Of a stretch of 64,000 bases of DNA, positions 52,050-60,756 are shown piece by piece. Under the pieces are notes generated by a model that worked only from the letters and a program-made list of their open reading frames with translations, ran no database searches and was not told where the DNA came from. Numbering within the stretch: position 1 is the first letter of the stretch; each line of letters starts with the position of its first letter. The stretch spans positions 124,001-188,000 of the forward strand of contig JAPOWQ010000025.1 in the NCBI GenBank assembly GCA_026707585.1. Reading direction: 5' to 3'. The position numbers were made by a program, and so were the translations under genes. This DNA comes from Chloroflexota bacterium. Its GTDB lineage: Bacteria > Chloroflexota > UBA11872.

Positions 52050-53012
52050 ATGCCGCTCAGCTCGCACGAGCAGCAGGAGATCGACGACCTTCGCGCCGTC
52101 CAGACTCCCACCCGCCGCCTGACCGTTCAGGACCTCGAAGAAATCCTCTACCAGGCCCTGCCTGTTCTCGATCACGGCTTCGTACGCGTGGTCGACTACA
52201 TGGGCAGCGACAGCGCCGTCGTGCAGGCCGCCCGCGTCTCCTACGGCGCCGGCACCAAGCGCGCCCGCCAGGACGCCGGGCTTATTCGCTACCTCATGCG
52301 GCACGCCCACACCACGCCGTTCGAGATGTGCGAGATCAAGTACCACGTCAAGCTCCCCATCTTCGTCGCCCGCCAGTGGATCCGGCACCGCACCGCCAGC
52401 GTCAACGAGTACTCCGCCCGCTACTCCATCCTCGACAACGAGTTCTACATTCCGGAGCCGGAACACTTGGCCGCCCAGTCCACCAGCAACCGCCAGGGCC
52501 GCGGCGACGTCCTCTCCGGCGATGAAGCCGCCCGCGTCTTTGATCTGCTTCGTTCCGACGCCGAGCAGGTCTACGCCCACTACGAGGAAATGCTCAACGA
52601 AGATGTCCATGGGCAAGTGCTTGACGAGTCACGCCAGGGCCTCGCCCGCGAGCTGGCCCGCATGAACCTCTCCCTCGGCTTCTACACCCAGTGGTACTGG
52701 AAGGTGAACCTCCATAACCTGCTCCACTTCCTCTGGCTGCGCAGCGACGCCCACGCCCAGTACGAAATCCGCGCCTACGCCAACGTCATGCTCGACACCG
52801 TCCGCCGCTGGGCGCCCCTCACCTACGCCGCCTTCATGGACTACCGCGTCGGCGGCGCCAACCTCTCGGCCAGGGGCCTCGAAGTCGTCCGCCGACGCCT
52901 CCGCGGCGAACCCGTCACTCGCCGCGACGTCGGCATGTCCCCCGCCGAATGGCGTGAGCTCAACGCTCTCCTCACCGCCGACGATCCCGCCGGGGCGCCT
53001 AACGCCCGCTAG
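52050..53012 (+). CDS. thyX: Flavin-dependent thymidylate synthase
   Basis: 320 residues, longer than the typical 220-250. The ThyX motif RHR-x7-S is present as [11 protein letters not shown] within [40 protein letters not shown] precedes it and [20 protein letters not shown] follows (FAD/dUMP contacts). It methylates dUMP using methylene-tetrahydrofolate and FADH2. No thyA is seen in the window. Extra length is at both ends. Confidence 0.96.
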   Translation: MPLSSHEQQEIDDLRAVQTPTRRLTVQDLEEILYQALPVLDHGFVRVVDYMGSDSAVVQAARVSYGAGTKRARQDAGLIRYLMRHAHTTPFEMCEIKYHVKLPIFVARQWIRHRTASVNEYSARYSILDNEFYIPEPEHLAAQSTSNRQGRGDVLSGDEAARVFDLLRSDAEQVYAHYEEMLNEDVHGQVLDESRQGLARELARMNLSLGFYTQWYWKVNLHNLLHFLWLRSDAHAQYEIRAYANVMLDTVRRWAPLTYAAFMDYRVGGANLSARGLEVVRRRLRGEPVTRRDVGMSPAEWRELNALLTADDPAGAPNAR

Positions 53013-53213
53013 TCCCTCCTGGTCCACCCCGGGCCACGCCGCCCGAGCCGGTCCAACAGTCACGCCACCAGCCGCGCGCCACGGACCCGGTGGCTGGACC
53101 TCCCGCCGTCGCGCCGCCCGGCCCCTCGCCTCGCTTCCCTCTGCGTGCCCGGTCGCCGGCGCGCGGGAACCCCCCACTCGCGGGCGACTCGACCAAGCGA
53201 AGGCCAGTCGGCG
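53013..53213. other. Convergent intergenic region, no gene seen
   Basis: About 200 GC-rich bases between thyX and the DtxR-type regulator. Inverted stretches such as CCAGCC...GGCTGG near 53075-53105 could form a terminator stem, but there is no T-run. Confidence 0.35.
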
Positions 53214-53882
53214 CTACGCGTCGCGAACGAAAACGCTGTCGCTCACGGTCTGCCCGATCGCCACCTCGTCGGTCCCAATCCGCACCACCAGCGGTCCATC
53301 GAAAGGCAGCCGTCGAACCACGCTGGCCTGCCTCCCCGGCACGAGTTGAATCTCCGTCAGGTATTCCAGCACCGCCCGATCGCGGTCCCGTACCCGCGCC
53401 ACCACGAAGTCCGTGCCGTCGGCAACCCCCGTCAACTGCCGGGCATCGTCGGCCTGCAGCGCGTCCAGCGCCTCGTTTGGTATCGAGTCCCCGTGCGGGT
53501 CCGTCGTCGGGTCGGACACCTTGGCCGCGATCCGCCGCTCCATTTCCTCGGAAATCACGTGTTCCAGCCGGTCGGCCTCCTCGTGCACGTCGTTCCAGTC
53601 GTAGTCCAGGAACTCCACCAGGAAGCGTTCGATCAGCCGGTGATGGCGAACCATTTCCAGTGCGTGGCGCTCGCCTTCGTCGGTCAGTTGCGCCCCCTGG
53701 TACCGCTGGTAGTCGACCAGGCCCTTCTGCTGCAGGCGCTGCAGCGCCACCGTCACCGCGCCCTGCGTGAGCTTCAGTTGACCCGCCAACTCGCCGGTCC
53801 CGACACGCCGCTCGTGCCCGCCTGCGTCGTAGATCGCCCGCAGGTAGTCCTGCTCGCTGGCCGAAATCCGCGGCGCTGGCAT
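53214..53882 (-). CDS. DtxR/MntR-family metal-dependent transcriptional repressor
   Basis: 222 residues from the ATG at 53882. N-terminal winged helix (SASEQDYLRAIYDAGGHERR, TGELAGQLKLTQGAVTVALQ, LQQKGLVDYQRYQGAQLTDE), then the metal-binding dimerisation domain with HHRLIERFLVEFLDYDWNDV, HEEADRLEHVISEEMERRI. A C-terminal FeoA/SH3-like domain (from about 145: RQLTGVADGTDFVVARVRDR) completes it. The family senses Fe, Mn or, less often, other metals. It faces a metal-handling cluster across a 72-base gap that holds a palindrome. Confidence 0.9.
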   Translation of the reverse strand: MPAPRISASEQDYLRAIYDAGGHERRVGTGELAGQLKLTQGAVTVALQRLQQKGLVDYQRYQGAQLTDEGERHALEMVRHHRLIERFLVEFLDYDWNDVHEEADRLEHVISEEMERRIAAKVSDPTTDPHGDSIPNEALDALQADDARQLTGVADGTDFVVARVRDRDRAVLEYLTEIQLVPGRQASVVRRLPFDGPLVVRIGTDEVAIGQTVSDSVFVRDA

Positions 53883-53908
53883 CGTGACTTGATTGAAGGG
53901 TGGGCTCG

Positions 53909-53923
53909 CAACCTTACAGGTTG
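53909..53923. promoter_or_regulatory. Palindromic candidate operator CAACCT-TAC-AGGTTG
   Basis: A perfect 6-3-6 inverted repeat in the divergent spacer between the DtxR-type regulator and the lipoprotein gene. It covers the start of the plus-strand -35 (53921). DtxR/IdeR operators are built from AGGTTA half-sites, so the AACCT/AGGTT arms fit the family, though in the opposite orientation. Confidence 0.5.
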
Positions 53924-53948
53924 GCGGTGGCCGTTGACTGGCTAGACT
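53921..53948 (+). promoter_or_regulatory. Predicted promoter of the lipoprotein gene
   Basis: TTGGCG (53921-53926), a 16-base spacer and TAGACT (53943-53948). Transcription would begin within a base or two of the GTG at 53955, implying a leaderless message. Confidence 0.4.
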
Positions 53949-53954
53949 GCCACT

Positions 53955-54929
53955 GTGGAGCACTCCAGCCCCGAGAGTCCGATTCGGACCCCTCGTGCCC
54001 GTCCGATTACCAGACGAACGCTGCTCGGCACGTTGGCCCTGGGGGCGTCGGCCCTCGCCGGTCTGCTGCCCGCCTGCGGCGAGCTACCCACCAACCCCCG
54101 GATCAGCGTCCTCCTGGCCGTCAACGAATTGCTTCCCGGTCCCCACCGCTTTCCCTTCACATTGGTGGACGGCGACGGCGGGCTGGTCACCGGCGCGAAC
54201 ATCAACGTGCGCTTCGTTCGCCTGATCGGGGAACGCGACGAGTTCCGCTTCGAGGCGCCGGCCCGCGAGCATGTCGCCGGCGCCAGCTACGACCACGTGC
54301 ACGCGGACGGCACGGTCCACGTCCACGACCACTCACGCTCCTACTACCTGGTTTCCGACAATCAGTTCGAGGAAGGCCTTTGGCGCGCCGACCTGGAAGT
54401 GGAGCCTGCCTTCGGCTCGGCCTACGCGGCCTCGACTGCTTTCCAGGTCGGACGGCGCACCTCGGCCCCCCGGGTCGGAGACGCCGCGCCGGCCTTCGCC
54501 AATCTCACGAGCCGCGACGCACCCAACCTTGAATCCCTGACGACTGCCGATCCACCCCTCCCGGCCCTTTACGAGCACTCGATCGTCGAAACTCTGTCCC
54601 GCGCCGAACCGTTCGTCGTGGCCTTCAGCACCCCTGGCTACTGCACGTCGGCGATGTGCGGACCGGTCACCGCCGTCGTTGGCAGTCTTTCTCGGGACTT
54701 TGGCGACCGCGTGCGCTTCATCCATCTCGAGCCCTTCGATCTCAACGTCGCCCGCACCGAGGGACGCCTCGTGTGGGGCGACGCCGCACGTGCGTGGAAC
54801 TTGGAAACCGAACCCTGGGTTTTCGTTATCGACGCGTCCGGCCGCGTGGCCGCGCGCTTCGAGGGCCTGGTCGGTGCGGTCGAACTCGAACCCGCCGTCG
54901 ACGCCGTGGCTGGTCCGCCGCTGAACTGA
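53955..54929 (+). CDS. Tat-exported lipoprotein with His-rich segment and thioredoxin-like domain
   Basis: 324 residues from a GTG. Twin-arginine signal TRRTLLGTLALGASALAGLL with RR at 20-21 and lipobox LPAC (Cys41). The next domain is Ig-like and carries a His-rich metal-binding stretch (YDHVHADGTVHVHDHSRSYY, about 115-134). The C-terminal about 120 residues are a thioredoxin fold with STPGYCTSAMCGP (CX4C), WVFVIDASGRVAARFEG. Related proteins are annotated as thioredoxin/SCO-like lipoproteins. Tat export implies folding or cofactor loading before secretion. Its stop overlaps the next start (TGATG). Confidence 0.75.
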   Translation: MEHSSPESPIRTPRARPITRRTLLGTLALGASALAGLLPACGELPTNPRISVLLAVNELLPGPHRFPFTLVDGDGGLVTGANINVRFVRLIGERDEFRFEAPAREHVAGASYDHVHADGTVHVHDHSRSYYLVSDNQFEEGLWRADLEVEPAFGSAYAASTAFQVGRRTSAPRVGDAAPAFANLTSRDAPNLESLTTADPPLPALYEHSIVETLSRAEPFVVAFSTPGYCTSAMCGPVTAVVGSLSRDFGDRVRFIHLEPFDLNVARTEGRLVWGDAARAWNLETEPWVFVIDASGRVAARFEGLVGAVELEPAVDAVAGPPLN

Positions 54930-55411
54930 TGCGTCGCTTCGCCCGCCTCCTGCCGGTGGTGGTTCTTCTTTTGGCGGCGACCTCAACACCGGCCCTGGCC
55001 CACGGCGGCGACCTCGTCTACACGGGCGCCACCGGTCCGTATCAGGTCCGCGCCTTCGCCAACTGGGCCGAAGGCTGGCTCGACTACTCCATCGATCTCC
55101 GCAACGTCTCCACCGGCGCGCGCATTCCCGGCGCGAAGGTCCACGTTACGGTCTTCGAAAACGGCGTGAACATCGCCCGGTACACCGCCTTCGAGTCGGG
55201 CGCCGTCTACGAGTTTGTCGAGCCAAGCCCCGAGGAAGTCCACTGGAATCTCGTGCTGGACATATCCAGCCCCCTCGGCCCCGCCAAGCTCACCCACGCC
55301 CTGGACCTGGCGCCCACCAATTGGGTCCTGCCCAGCGTGCTGGTCATTGGCGGCTTCTTCGCGGCCGTCGCCGCCCACACCTGGTCCGCCCGCCGCCGCG
55401 CCCGCGCCTAG
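54929..55411 (+). CDS. Secreted, C-terminally anchored small protein of the metal cluster
   Basis: 160 residues from the ATG at 54929, overlapping the previous stop by 1 base. Signal peptide LLPVVVLLLAATSTPALA is followed by an immediate His (AHGGDLVYTG), as in CopC-type proteins whose N-terminal His is a copper ligand. A beta-sandwich domain (VRAFANWAEGWLDYSIDLRN, AKVHVTVFENGVNIARYTAF) and a C-terminal membrane helix (WVLPSVLVIGGFFAAVAAHT) complete it. It overlaps the convergent CopC-CopD gene by 4 bases. Family not firmly recognised; periplasmic/cell-surface metal binding is inferred. Confidence 0.65.
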   Translation: MRRFARLLPVVVLLLAATSTPALAHGGDLVYTGATGPYQVRAFANWAEGWLDYSIDLRNVSTGARIPGAKVHVTVFENGVNIARYTAFESGAVYEFVEPSPEEVHWNLVLDISSPLGPAKLTHALDLAPTNWVLPSVLVIGGFFAAVAAHTWSARRRARA

Positions 55412-57663
55412 CTCCGCGCCGCCTCTGGCAGAGTCAGGATGAAGTTGATGATGTGCCAGGTATCCAGCTCGCCGTAGCGATCGCCGAATGCCGGCATCCC
55501 CGTGCCCTCGATCCCGTTGAACACAAATCCGAACAGCGCGTCGTCCGGGTGCAGCGGCACGTGGATCACCAGGTCCAGCGGCGGAGGATCCAGCGTGGCC
55601 GCCAGCGGACCGTCTCCGCGACCCGCCGGGCCGTGACAGCTCACGCACTCGGCCTCATAGATCTCGCGACCTGCGCTCACTGACGCGTCGTCCGGCGGAA
55701 TCGGGTTCACCGCCGAGGGCACGACGCCCTGCTGCGGCCCGATGATCAGCAGTCCCGCCCCCAGCAGAATCGCCGCAAACCCGGTCCCGGTCCCGGCCTG
55801 GCGCACGCGCGCCGCCCATCCCTGGCGCGCCAGCGTCGCCAGCGTCAGCACGAATCCCATCCCCGCCAGCGCCAGCCCCCAGAACCGCGTCGCCACCGTC
55901 GCGTCCACCTCCGCCACGCCAATCGCCGTGGGCGACCCGATGTTCAGCCGCACCGGCACCCTGGCATCGAACGCTCCCGGCTGCCGCACGATCGCCAGCA
56001 CCTGCCACGCCCCCGCCAGTGCGAACGCATCGGTCTCCGCTTCGAACGTCCCCTCCTCGGTCCGCACCGGGCGCTCCACGGTCGTCCCCAGGTCCGTGTC
56101 GAGATACCTCAGCTGCAACTCGATATCCGCCTCCGCCGTCCGGCCGCCGCTCGACACCACGTCAACCTCCAGCGTGTTTAGTCCCGGCCGCCCCGGCGCC
56201 ACCCGCACCCGCACCCTCGTATCGCCGCTTGCGCCCACACCTTCCACCGCCAGCGGCACGTCCCCGCTCACTTGCCGCGCCGGCTCCCGCTCCGTCAGAA
56301 CGCCCACAACGCCGAGCACGGCAACCGCCATCACGATCTCGGCGGCCACCAGCGTCCGCAGCGCCTTCGCCGGCCGCGCTCCTGCCCCGCCGGCCCCCGC
56401 CAGCCGCGGACGCGTCCACCCCAGGTTTACCCCGCCCAGCGCCAGCAGCGGCGCCACCAATGCCAGCTTGACGACCAGCAGCAGCCCGTATTCCGTGCTC
56501 CACAACCGCGCCGGCTCCACCACCTGCAACCAGGCGCTATACACGCCCGTCACCACGATCAACCCAACGGCCACCGTGGCGATGGCGGAGAACCGCGCCG
56601 CCACTTCCGTCAAGTGGACCGCTGCTGATCCAGTTGGCCGCGCATTGCGCGCATCCAACGCCACCAGCAGCAACACCGGCAAACCACCCACCCAGGCCCC
56701 CACCGCCAGCAAGTGAATCAGGTCGGCCACCAGCGCTGGCCCAATATCCACCAGCGCCGCCGCGTGGCTGCCCAACGAAATCGTCACCGCCATCACAATC
56801 CCCGACAGCGCCACGCCACCTAACGCAGCGGTCCCGCGCCGCTCGCCGGACGACGAACTCGCCTGATCGGCCGCGACTAGCGCCACCACCAAGGCCACAG
56901 TGCGTGAGATCCACAACGCGCCCCACTGCCCCGCCCCGAACACCTCCCCAAACCCCGCCAGCAGCGAGTCCCCGCCCAGGATCAGGATCTGCGTCCCCAG
57001 CAACCCGATCTGACCTGCCAGCGCCAGCAACCCTCCGCCCAGCAACAGCAGCGCCGTCCGCCGCTCCACGACCCGACGCCGCTCCGGCTGTGCCCCGCGT
57101 CGCTGCACCAGCGCCTGCAACGGCCCGCCAATCAACACCGCCGTGCCCACAAACAGCAGCCAGCGCGAAGCCGCCGCGGCCGGGCTCGATTCGATCGAAG
57201 CCACCGCCACCGCCACGTCCGCCGCCACCGGCTCGCCCACTCCGAAGGCAAACGACCCGCGAATCACGTGCCCGTCCACCACCGACAGCGTCCGCCACAC
57301 CACCACGTACGTGCCGTCCGCCAGCTCCCCCACCGGCACCAGCATCGCCGTGGGAGTGGTGGGATCGGGTTCCGTCGGACCCGTGGTCACCGGCTGCCCG
57401 TTGGCGTCCAGCACCTCCAGGCTGCTGAAGCCCAGGTCAATGGCCTCGCTGAACTCCGCATACACCACCGGCGGCGCTGGATCCACCGCCGTACCTGGAC
57501 TCGGCGACGAACGCACCAGGTTGGCGTGCGCGCCGGCCGGCGCGGCCACCAGCGCCAGCGCCGTCAGCGCGGCCAGCACCGCCAGGGCCAGCCGCTCGCG
57601 GCGGAGCCCAAGCCCCCGCCGCGGGCCGGATGCGCTACCCCGCGCCACGCCGACGGAACGCAT
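55408..57663 (-). CDS. CopC-CopD-(YtkA-like)-cytochrome c fusion protein
   Basis: 751 residues from the ATG at 57663. The signal peptide ends PAGAHANLVRSSPSPGTAV, the CopC start with the copper-ligand His at the mature N-terminus, and IRGSFAFGVGEP closes the CopC domain (about 40-140). About eight membrane helices of the CopD type follow (150-430). Next is an Ig-like segment resembling YtkA/FixH (VRVRVAPGRPGLNTLEVDVV), another helix, then a C-terminal class I cytochrome c with CVSCHGPAGRGDGPL and the Met ligand in GTGMPAFGD. CopC/CopD deliver or import copper; the attached heme domain suggests redox coupling. Confidence 0.88.
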   Translation of the reverse strand: MRSVGVARGSASGPRRGLGLRRERLALAVLAALTALALVAAPAGAHANLVRSSPSPGTAVDPAPPVVYAEFSEAIDLGFSSLEVLDANGQPVTTGPTEPDPTTPTAMLVPVGELADGTYVVVWRTLSVVDGHVIRGSFAFGVGEPVAADVAVAVASIESSPAAAASRWLLFVGTAVLIGGPLQALVQRRGAQPERRRVVERRTALLLLGGGLLALAGQIGLLGTQILILGGDSLLAGFGEVFGAGQWGALWISRTVALVVALVAADQASSSSGERRGTAALGGVALSGIVMAVTISLGSHAAALVDIGPALVADLIHLLAVGAWVGGLPVLLLVALDARNARPTGSAAVHLTEVAARFSAIATVAVGLIVVTGVYSAWLQVVEPARLWSTEYGLLLVVKLALVAPLLALGGVNLGWTRPRLAGAGGAGARPAKALRTLVAAEIVMAVAVLGVVGVLTEREPARQVSGDVPLAVEGVGASGDTRVRVRVAPGRPGLNTLEVDVVSSGGRTAEADIELQLRYLDTDLGTTVERPVRTEEGTFEAETDAFALAGAWQVLAIVRQPGAFDARVPVRLNIGSPTAIGVAEVDATVATRFWGLALAGMGFVLTLATLARQGWAARVRQAGTGTGFAAILLGAGLLIIGPQQGVVPSAVNPIPPDDASVSAGREIYEAECVSCHGPAGRGDGPLAATLDPPPLDLVIHVPLHPDDALFGFVFNGIEGTGMPAFGDRYGELDTWHIINFILTLPEAARS

Positions 57664-59062
57664 ACAACGCCAGGCCAACGCCGGTCATCAGACCCAGTCC
57701 GCCAACCGCCAGCCCGATCACCGCAACCCTGAGCGCGGCCGCCGCATCGTCCGTTGCGTCCCGCGCCTGCTGCTGCGCGGCCGACGCCACCCCGGCAATC
57801 TCGCGCGCGCTCGGCACCGGCCGCGGGAATTGCGCCTCCGTGGCCGACCGCACGTCATCGAATGTGCCGGGACCCGAGGTGAACGTCTCGTCGATCGGCA
57901 AGCCGTCAATCGTCCCCACAAATCGGAACCTGTACGGCCCTGGCACGGTCGGAATGAAGGGCGCAACGTAGCCACCGTCCTCGCCTGGGAGCGGCGAAAG
58001 AGCCATCTGTCGGGCGACACCTGAGGCCGACATATCCCCGGCCAGGTGCGTCACCTCCACCACCAGGCTGTTCGCCAGCCCCGTCACGCCGATCCGCTCC
58101 TGCCCGGCCTCGCCCACCTGCATGGCCACGGACGTATCGGGGTCCGGGATGTGGATCGTCGCTACCGCCTCGATCGTCTCGCCGTCGCGCGCGTACTCCT
58201 GGTGCATGTTCGTGTTCAACGTCACACGCACCTCGTTCATGCCCGGCGCCAGCTTCCCCAGGTGCAGGTACGGACTGTAGACCCGCCCCAGCCGCACCCC
58301 GTTCACGTACACGTGCGGATGCCCGTCGCCCGCCACGTTCGGGGCATTGATTCTCTCTGGCGCTAGCCTGAATCCCTGCGGCATCACCATCAGGTTCGCG
58401 CCACCCACCGGGTCCGGCTCCAGGCTGATCGCGACGCTCATCCCCGCGGGCGCCTCGACCTGCCCAACCTCTTCCGGCGCGGGCGGCATCGCCGGAACGC
58501 TGAGTGTCGTCGCCGCCTGCACCGTCTGCCCGCCTACCGCGTATTCGCTGTGACCATTCGCCTGCAGCGTCACGCGAATCTCACGGTCTCCGGGCGCAAC
58601 ACCCTTCAGGTGAAACCACTCGCCGTATGCCCGGCCCACCTTCTCGCCGTCCACGTATATGTGCGCGTGCCCCTCGCCGTCCACGTCCGCCTGGTTCACT
58701 CGCTCCGGCGCGAACTCAAACCCCGTGGGGATGATGTGCACGTTGATCCCGTCAATCGGATCGACCTCCGCCGTCACCTCCACCGACATGTCCGAGGTCT
58801 CCACCGTCCCGCCGTGCTCGTGACCGCCCTCCGATGCCTGGCTCAACTCGCCGCCGCTCGCGCGCGTCACCGACAGGTACACCCCATTCGGCTGCCCCTC
58901 GTACGCCGGCTCCACCAGGAACCCGACGTCAAACGTGAACCCGTGCACCTCACGTCCCTCATGCGCCCACACCACGCCAACGGCCGCTGCCAGTGCCGCC
59001 CCGGATAGGGCCAGGGCCAGCAGGCTGCGCCTCAGGCGCGGCAGGCGATGCCAGAAGCTCAT
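57635..59062 (-). CDS. Membrane-anchored protein with two HxH-containing repeats
   Basis: 475 residues. Signal peptide LLALALSGAALAAAVGVVWA is followed by HEGREVHGFTF. Two repeats of about 100 residues: FAPERVNQADVDGEGHAHIY...GEWFHLKGVAPGDREIRVTL and LAPERINAPNVAGDGHPHVY...SPYLHLGKLAPGMNEVRVTL. Each carries GHxH and another conserved His, plausible copper ligands. A third domain (VPGPYRFRFVGTIDGLPIDE) resembles copper-resistance Ig folds, and a membrane helix (VAVIGLAVGGLGLMTGVGLA) ends the protein. The gene overlaps the CopC-CopD gene by about 29-44 bases, so the two are cotranslated. Confidence 0.72.
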   Translation of the reverse strand: MSFWHRLPRLRRSLLALALSGAALAAAVGVVWAHEGREVHGFTFDVGFLVEPAYEGQPNGVYLSVTRASGGELSQASEGGHEHGGTVETSDMSVEVTAEVDPIDGINVHIIPTGFEFAPERVNQADVDGEGHAHIYVDGEKVGRAYGEWFHLKGVAPGDREIRVTLQANGHSEYAVGGQTVQAATTLSVPAMPPAPEEVGQVEAPAGMSVAISLEPDPVGGANLMVMPQGFRLAPERINAPNVAGDGHPHVYVNGVRLGRVYSPYLHLGKLAPGMNEVRVTLNTNMHQEYARDGETIEAVATIHIPDPDTSVAMQVGEAGQERIGVTGLANSLVVEVTHLAGDMSASGVARQMALSPLPGEDGGYVAPFIPTVPGPYRFRFVGTIDGLPIDETFTSGPGTFDDVRSATEAQFPRPVPSAREIAGVASAAQQQARDATDDAAAALRVAVIGLAVGGLGLMTGVGLALYAFRRRGAG

Positions 59063-59163
59063 TCATAAACCTCGCAGTTAAGGCGCATACCCATGGAACT
59101 CATCTCGCCGCCACGGGTCTTGCCCAGATTGCCCGCGCACACGTATGCGCGGATGCAGGCCAT

Positions 59164-59523
59164 CTACCGCAAGGCCGGCCTGGGCGGCGGCAGCGGCGGC
59201 CCAATGGCTGTCAGGCGCATCCGCCGGATATCGAGACCAACGCGCTCGAACATGCAAACCACCAGCACCACCGCCAGCAACGCCGGCATCACCCCCACCG
59301 GAAACGGCGACGACTGCTCCGGAAACTCGCCGGATGTCCCATCCGCCCCTTCCGCCTCCGCTGCCGGCATCGCCCACGGCAAGTGAATGTGGTCATGCCC
59401 CTCATGCCCACGCGGCGTAACCACCCCAAGCGCCGGCGCCGCACTCGTCACCAACGACGGCGCCAGCAAAGCCAGAGCGGCTAGCAGCAGGATGGCGGCA
59501 GGCACGACTCGCCGGATCTCCAT
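59164..59523 (-). CDS. Small His-rich membrane protein of the metal cluster
   Basis: 119 residues. N-terminal signal/anchor helix (VPAAILLLAALALLAPSLV), then a His-rich loop (RGHEGHDHIHLPWAMP), an acidic linker, and a second helix (GVMPALLAVVLVVCMFERVG) with a basic cytoplasmic tail. The HxxHDHIH cluster is a likely metal-binding site. It is the first gene of the minus-strand trio reading toward the CopC-CopD fusion, about 100 bases upstream of the repeat protein. No family recognised. Confidence 0.6.
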   Translation of the reverse strand: MEIRRVVPAAILLLAALALLAPSLVTSAAPALGVVTPRGHEGHDHIHLPWAMPAAEAEGADGTSGEFPEQSSPFPVGVMPALLAVVLVVCMFERVGLDIRRMRLTAIGPPLPPPRPALR

Positions 59524-59665
59524 ACAGCCAGACTATCTGAACTGAACGCACAAGAGCTCTGCCTGCTACCCGAAGCCGCATCGCTGTGCTCAGGGCTCCA
59601 GACGGCTTCAGATTCGGGCAGAATCCCGCCAGTCCAACTCTCTTCACTCACGAAAGCCATTCCCC

Positions 59666-60445
59666 TTGCCCAACCCCACCTACGCCTTCGGCGACGACGA
59701 CACCGCCGCCGAACGCCTGCGCATGCTCGCCTACATCTTTGCGCCCGAGATCAAGAGCTTCCTCGGCCGCGTCCCGCCCGACCCCGGCCTGGTAATCGAC
59801 CTCGGCTGCGGTCCCGGCTTCACCACCCGCTTCATCGCCGACACACTCAACGCCCGGAAAACCGTCGGTCTCGACACCTCGCAGCCATTCCTTGACCTTG
59901 CAAGCCGCCAGGAGGCAGATGGCGTTTCCTTCATAGAGCACGACGTCACCCGGACTCCCTTCCCAACCGGCGCCGCTGACGTGCTCTTCTGTCACCTGCT
60001 CCTGCCGCACCTCGCCAACCCTGCCGCCGTGCTGCGGACCTGGGCCTCCCAGCTTCGACCCGCCGGCCTTCTCCTCGTCGACGAGGTATCCGACATCCAA
60101 ACCGTCAACCCAACCTTCCGCACCTACCTGGACGCCGCCGAACGTCTGCTCCACGGCGTCGGCGGCGACCTCTACGTCGGCCGCCGCGTCGAGCAACTCG
60201 GCCGCGTCCCCGGCCTGCGCCGCATATCCAGCCGCCTCGTCAAACACCCCGTCGCCAGCGCCGCCTGCGCCCGCATGTTCCGCCTCAACCTCAACGCCTG
60301 GGGCCCCAACCCCCACGCCGGCCTCTCCCACCACGACCGCGCCAACCTCGCCACCCAACTCGACCACCTCACCACCTCCACCGCCACCACCGACATCCAC
60401 TGGCAGATGCGCCAGGTCACCTTCAAAGCCACCACAGGCAGCTGA
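59666..60445 (+). CDS. Class I SAM-dependent methyltransferase
   Basis: 259 residues from a TTG at 59666. Motif I is VIDLGCGPGFTTRFIAD, motif post-I VGLDTSQPF, and the acidic/aromatic motif IV region is AADVLFCHLLLPHLANPAAV. The C-terminal half has aromatic and Arg/His-rich stretches without a diagnostic substrate domain. Probably a small-molecule methyltransferase; substrate unknown. No coupling to neighbours. Confidence 0.82.
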   Translation: MPNPTYAFGDDDTAAERLRMLAYIFAPEIKSFLGRVPPDPGLVIDLGCGPGFTTRFIADTLNARKTVGLDTSQPFLDLASRQEADGVSFIEHDVTRTPFPTGAADVLFCHLLLPHLANPAAVLRTWASQLRPAGLLLVDEVSDIQTVNPTFRTYLDAAERLLHGVGGDLYVGRRVEQLGRVPGLRRISSRLVKHPVASAACARMFRLNLNAWGPNPHAGLSHHDRANLATQLDHLTTSTATTDIHWQMRQVTFKATTGS

Positions 60446-60549
60446 CCCAAGGGCACTATGCAACCACGGCTGTCATCATTGGCCAGCTATGCTGCCCGTG
60501 TGTTTCACTTTGGCCACGGACGCGAGCAATGCTGGCTTACAGACTGCCC

Positions 60550-60756
60550 ATGAACACAACTCGAGTATCGCTTAGTTGCTCGATTGCAATCCTGCCCGGC
60601 CGAGACACTGACGTTCCACGAACTAGCGCCCAGGAAAACCCTAGGCCTGAAGCAAACGATCCTTCGAGCTTCGGACCATCAGACAATGTAGCTTTCGGGG
60701 AGTCCCAGAAGCCGACGTACGCTGAGACTCTAGAAACTTCAGCAAGGCGGACTTGA
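60550..60756 (+). CDS. Possible small ORF upstream of the HsdR_N-like gene
   Basis: 68 codons from the ATG at 60550, ending in TGATG with the next gene's ATG at 60756. The coupling is the only argument for it. The protein is polar and low-complexity (EANDPSSFGPSDNVAFGESQ), without recognisable motifs or a Shine-Dalgarno. It may be spurious. Confidence 0.22.
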   Translation: MNTTRVSLSCSIAILPGRDTDVPRTSAQENPRPEANDPSSFGPSDNVAFGESQKPTYAETLETSARRT

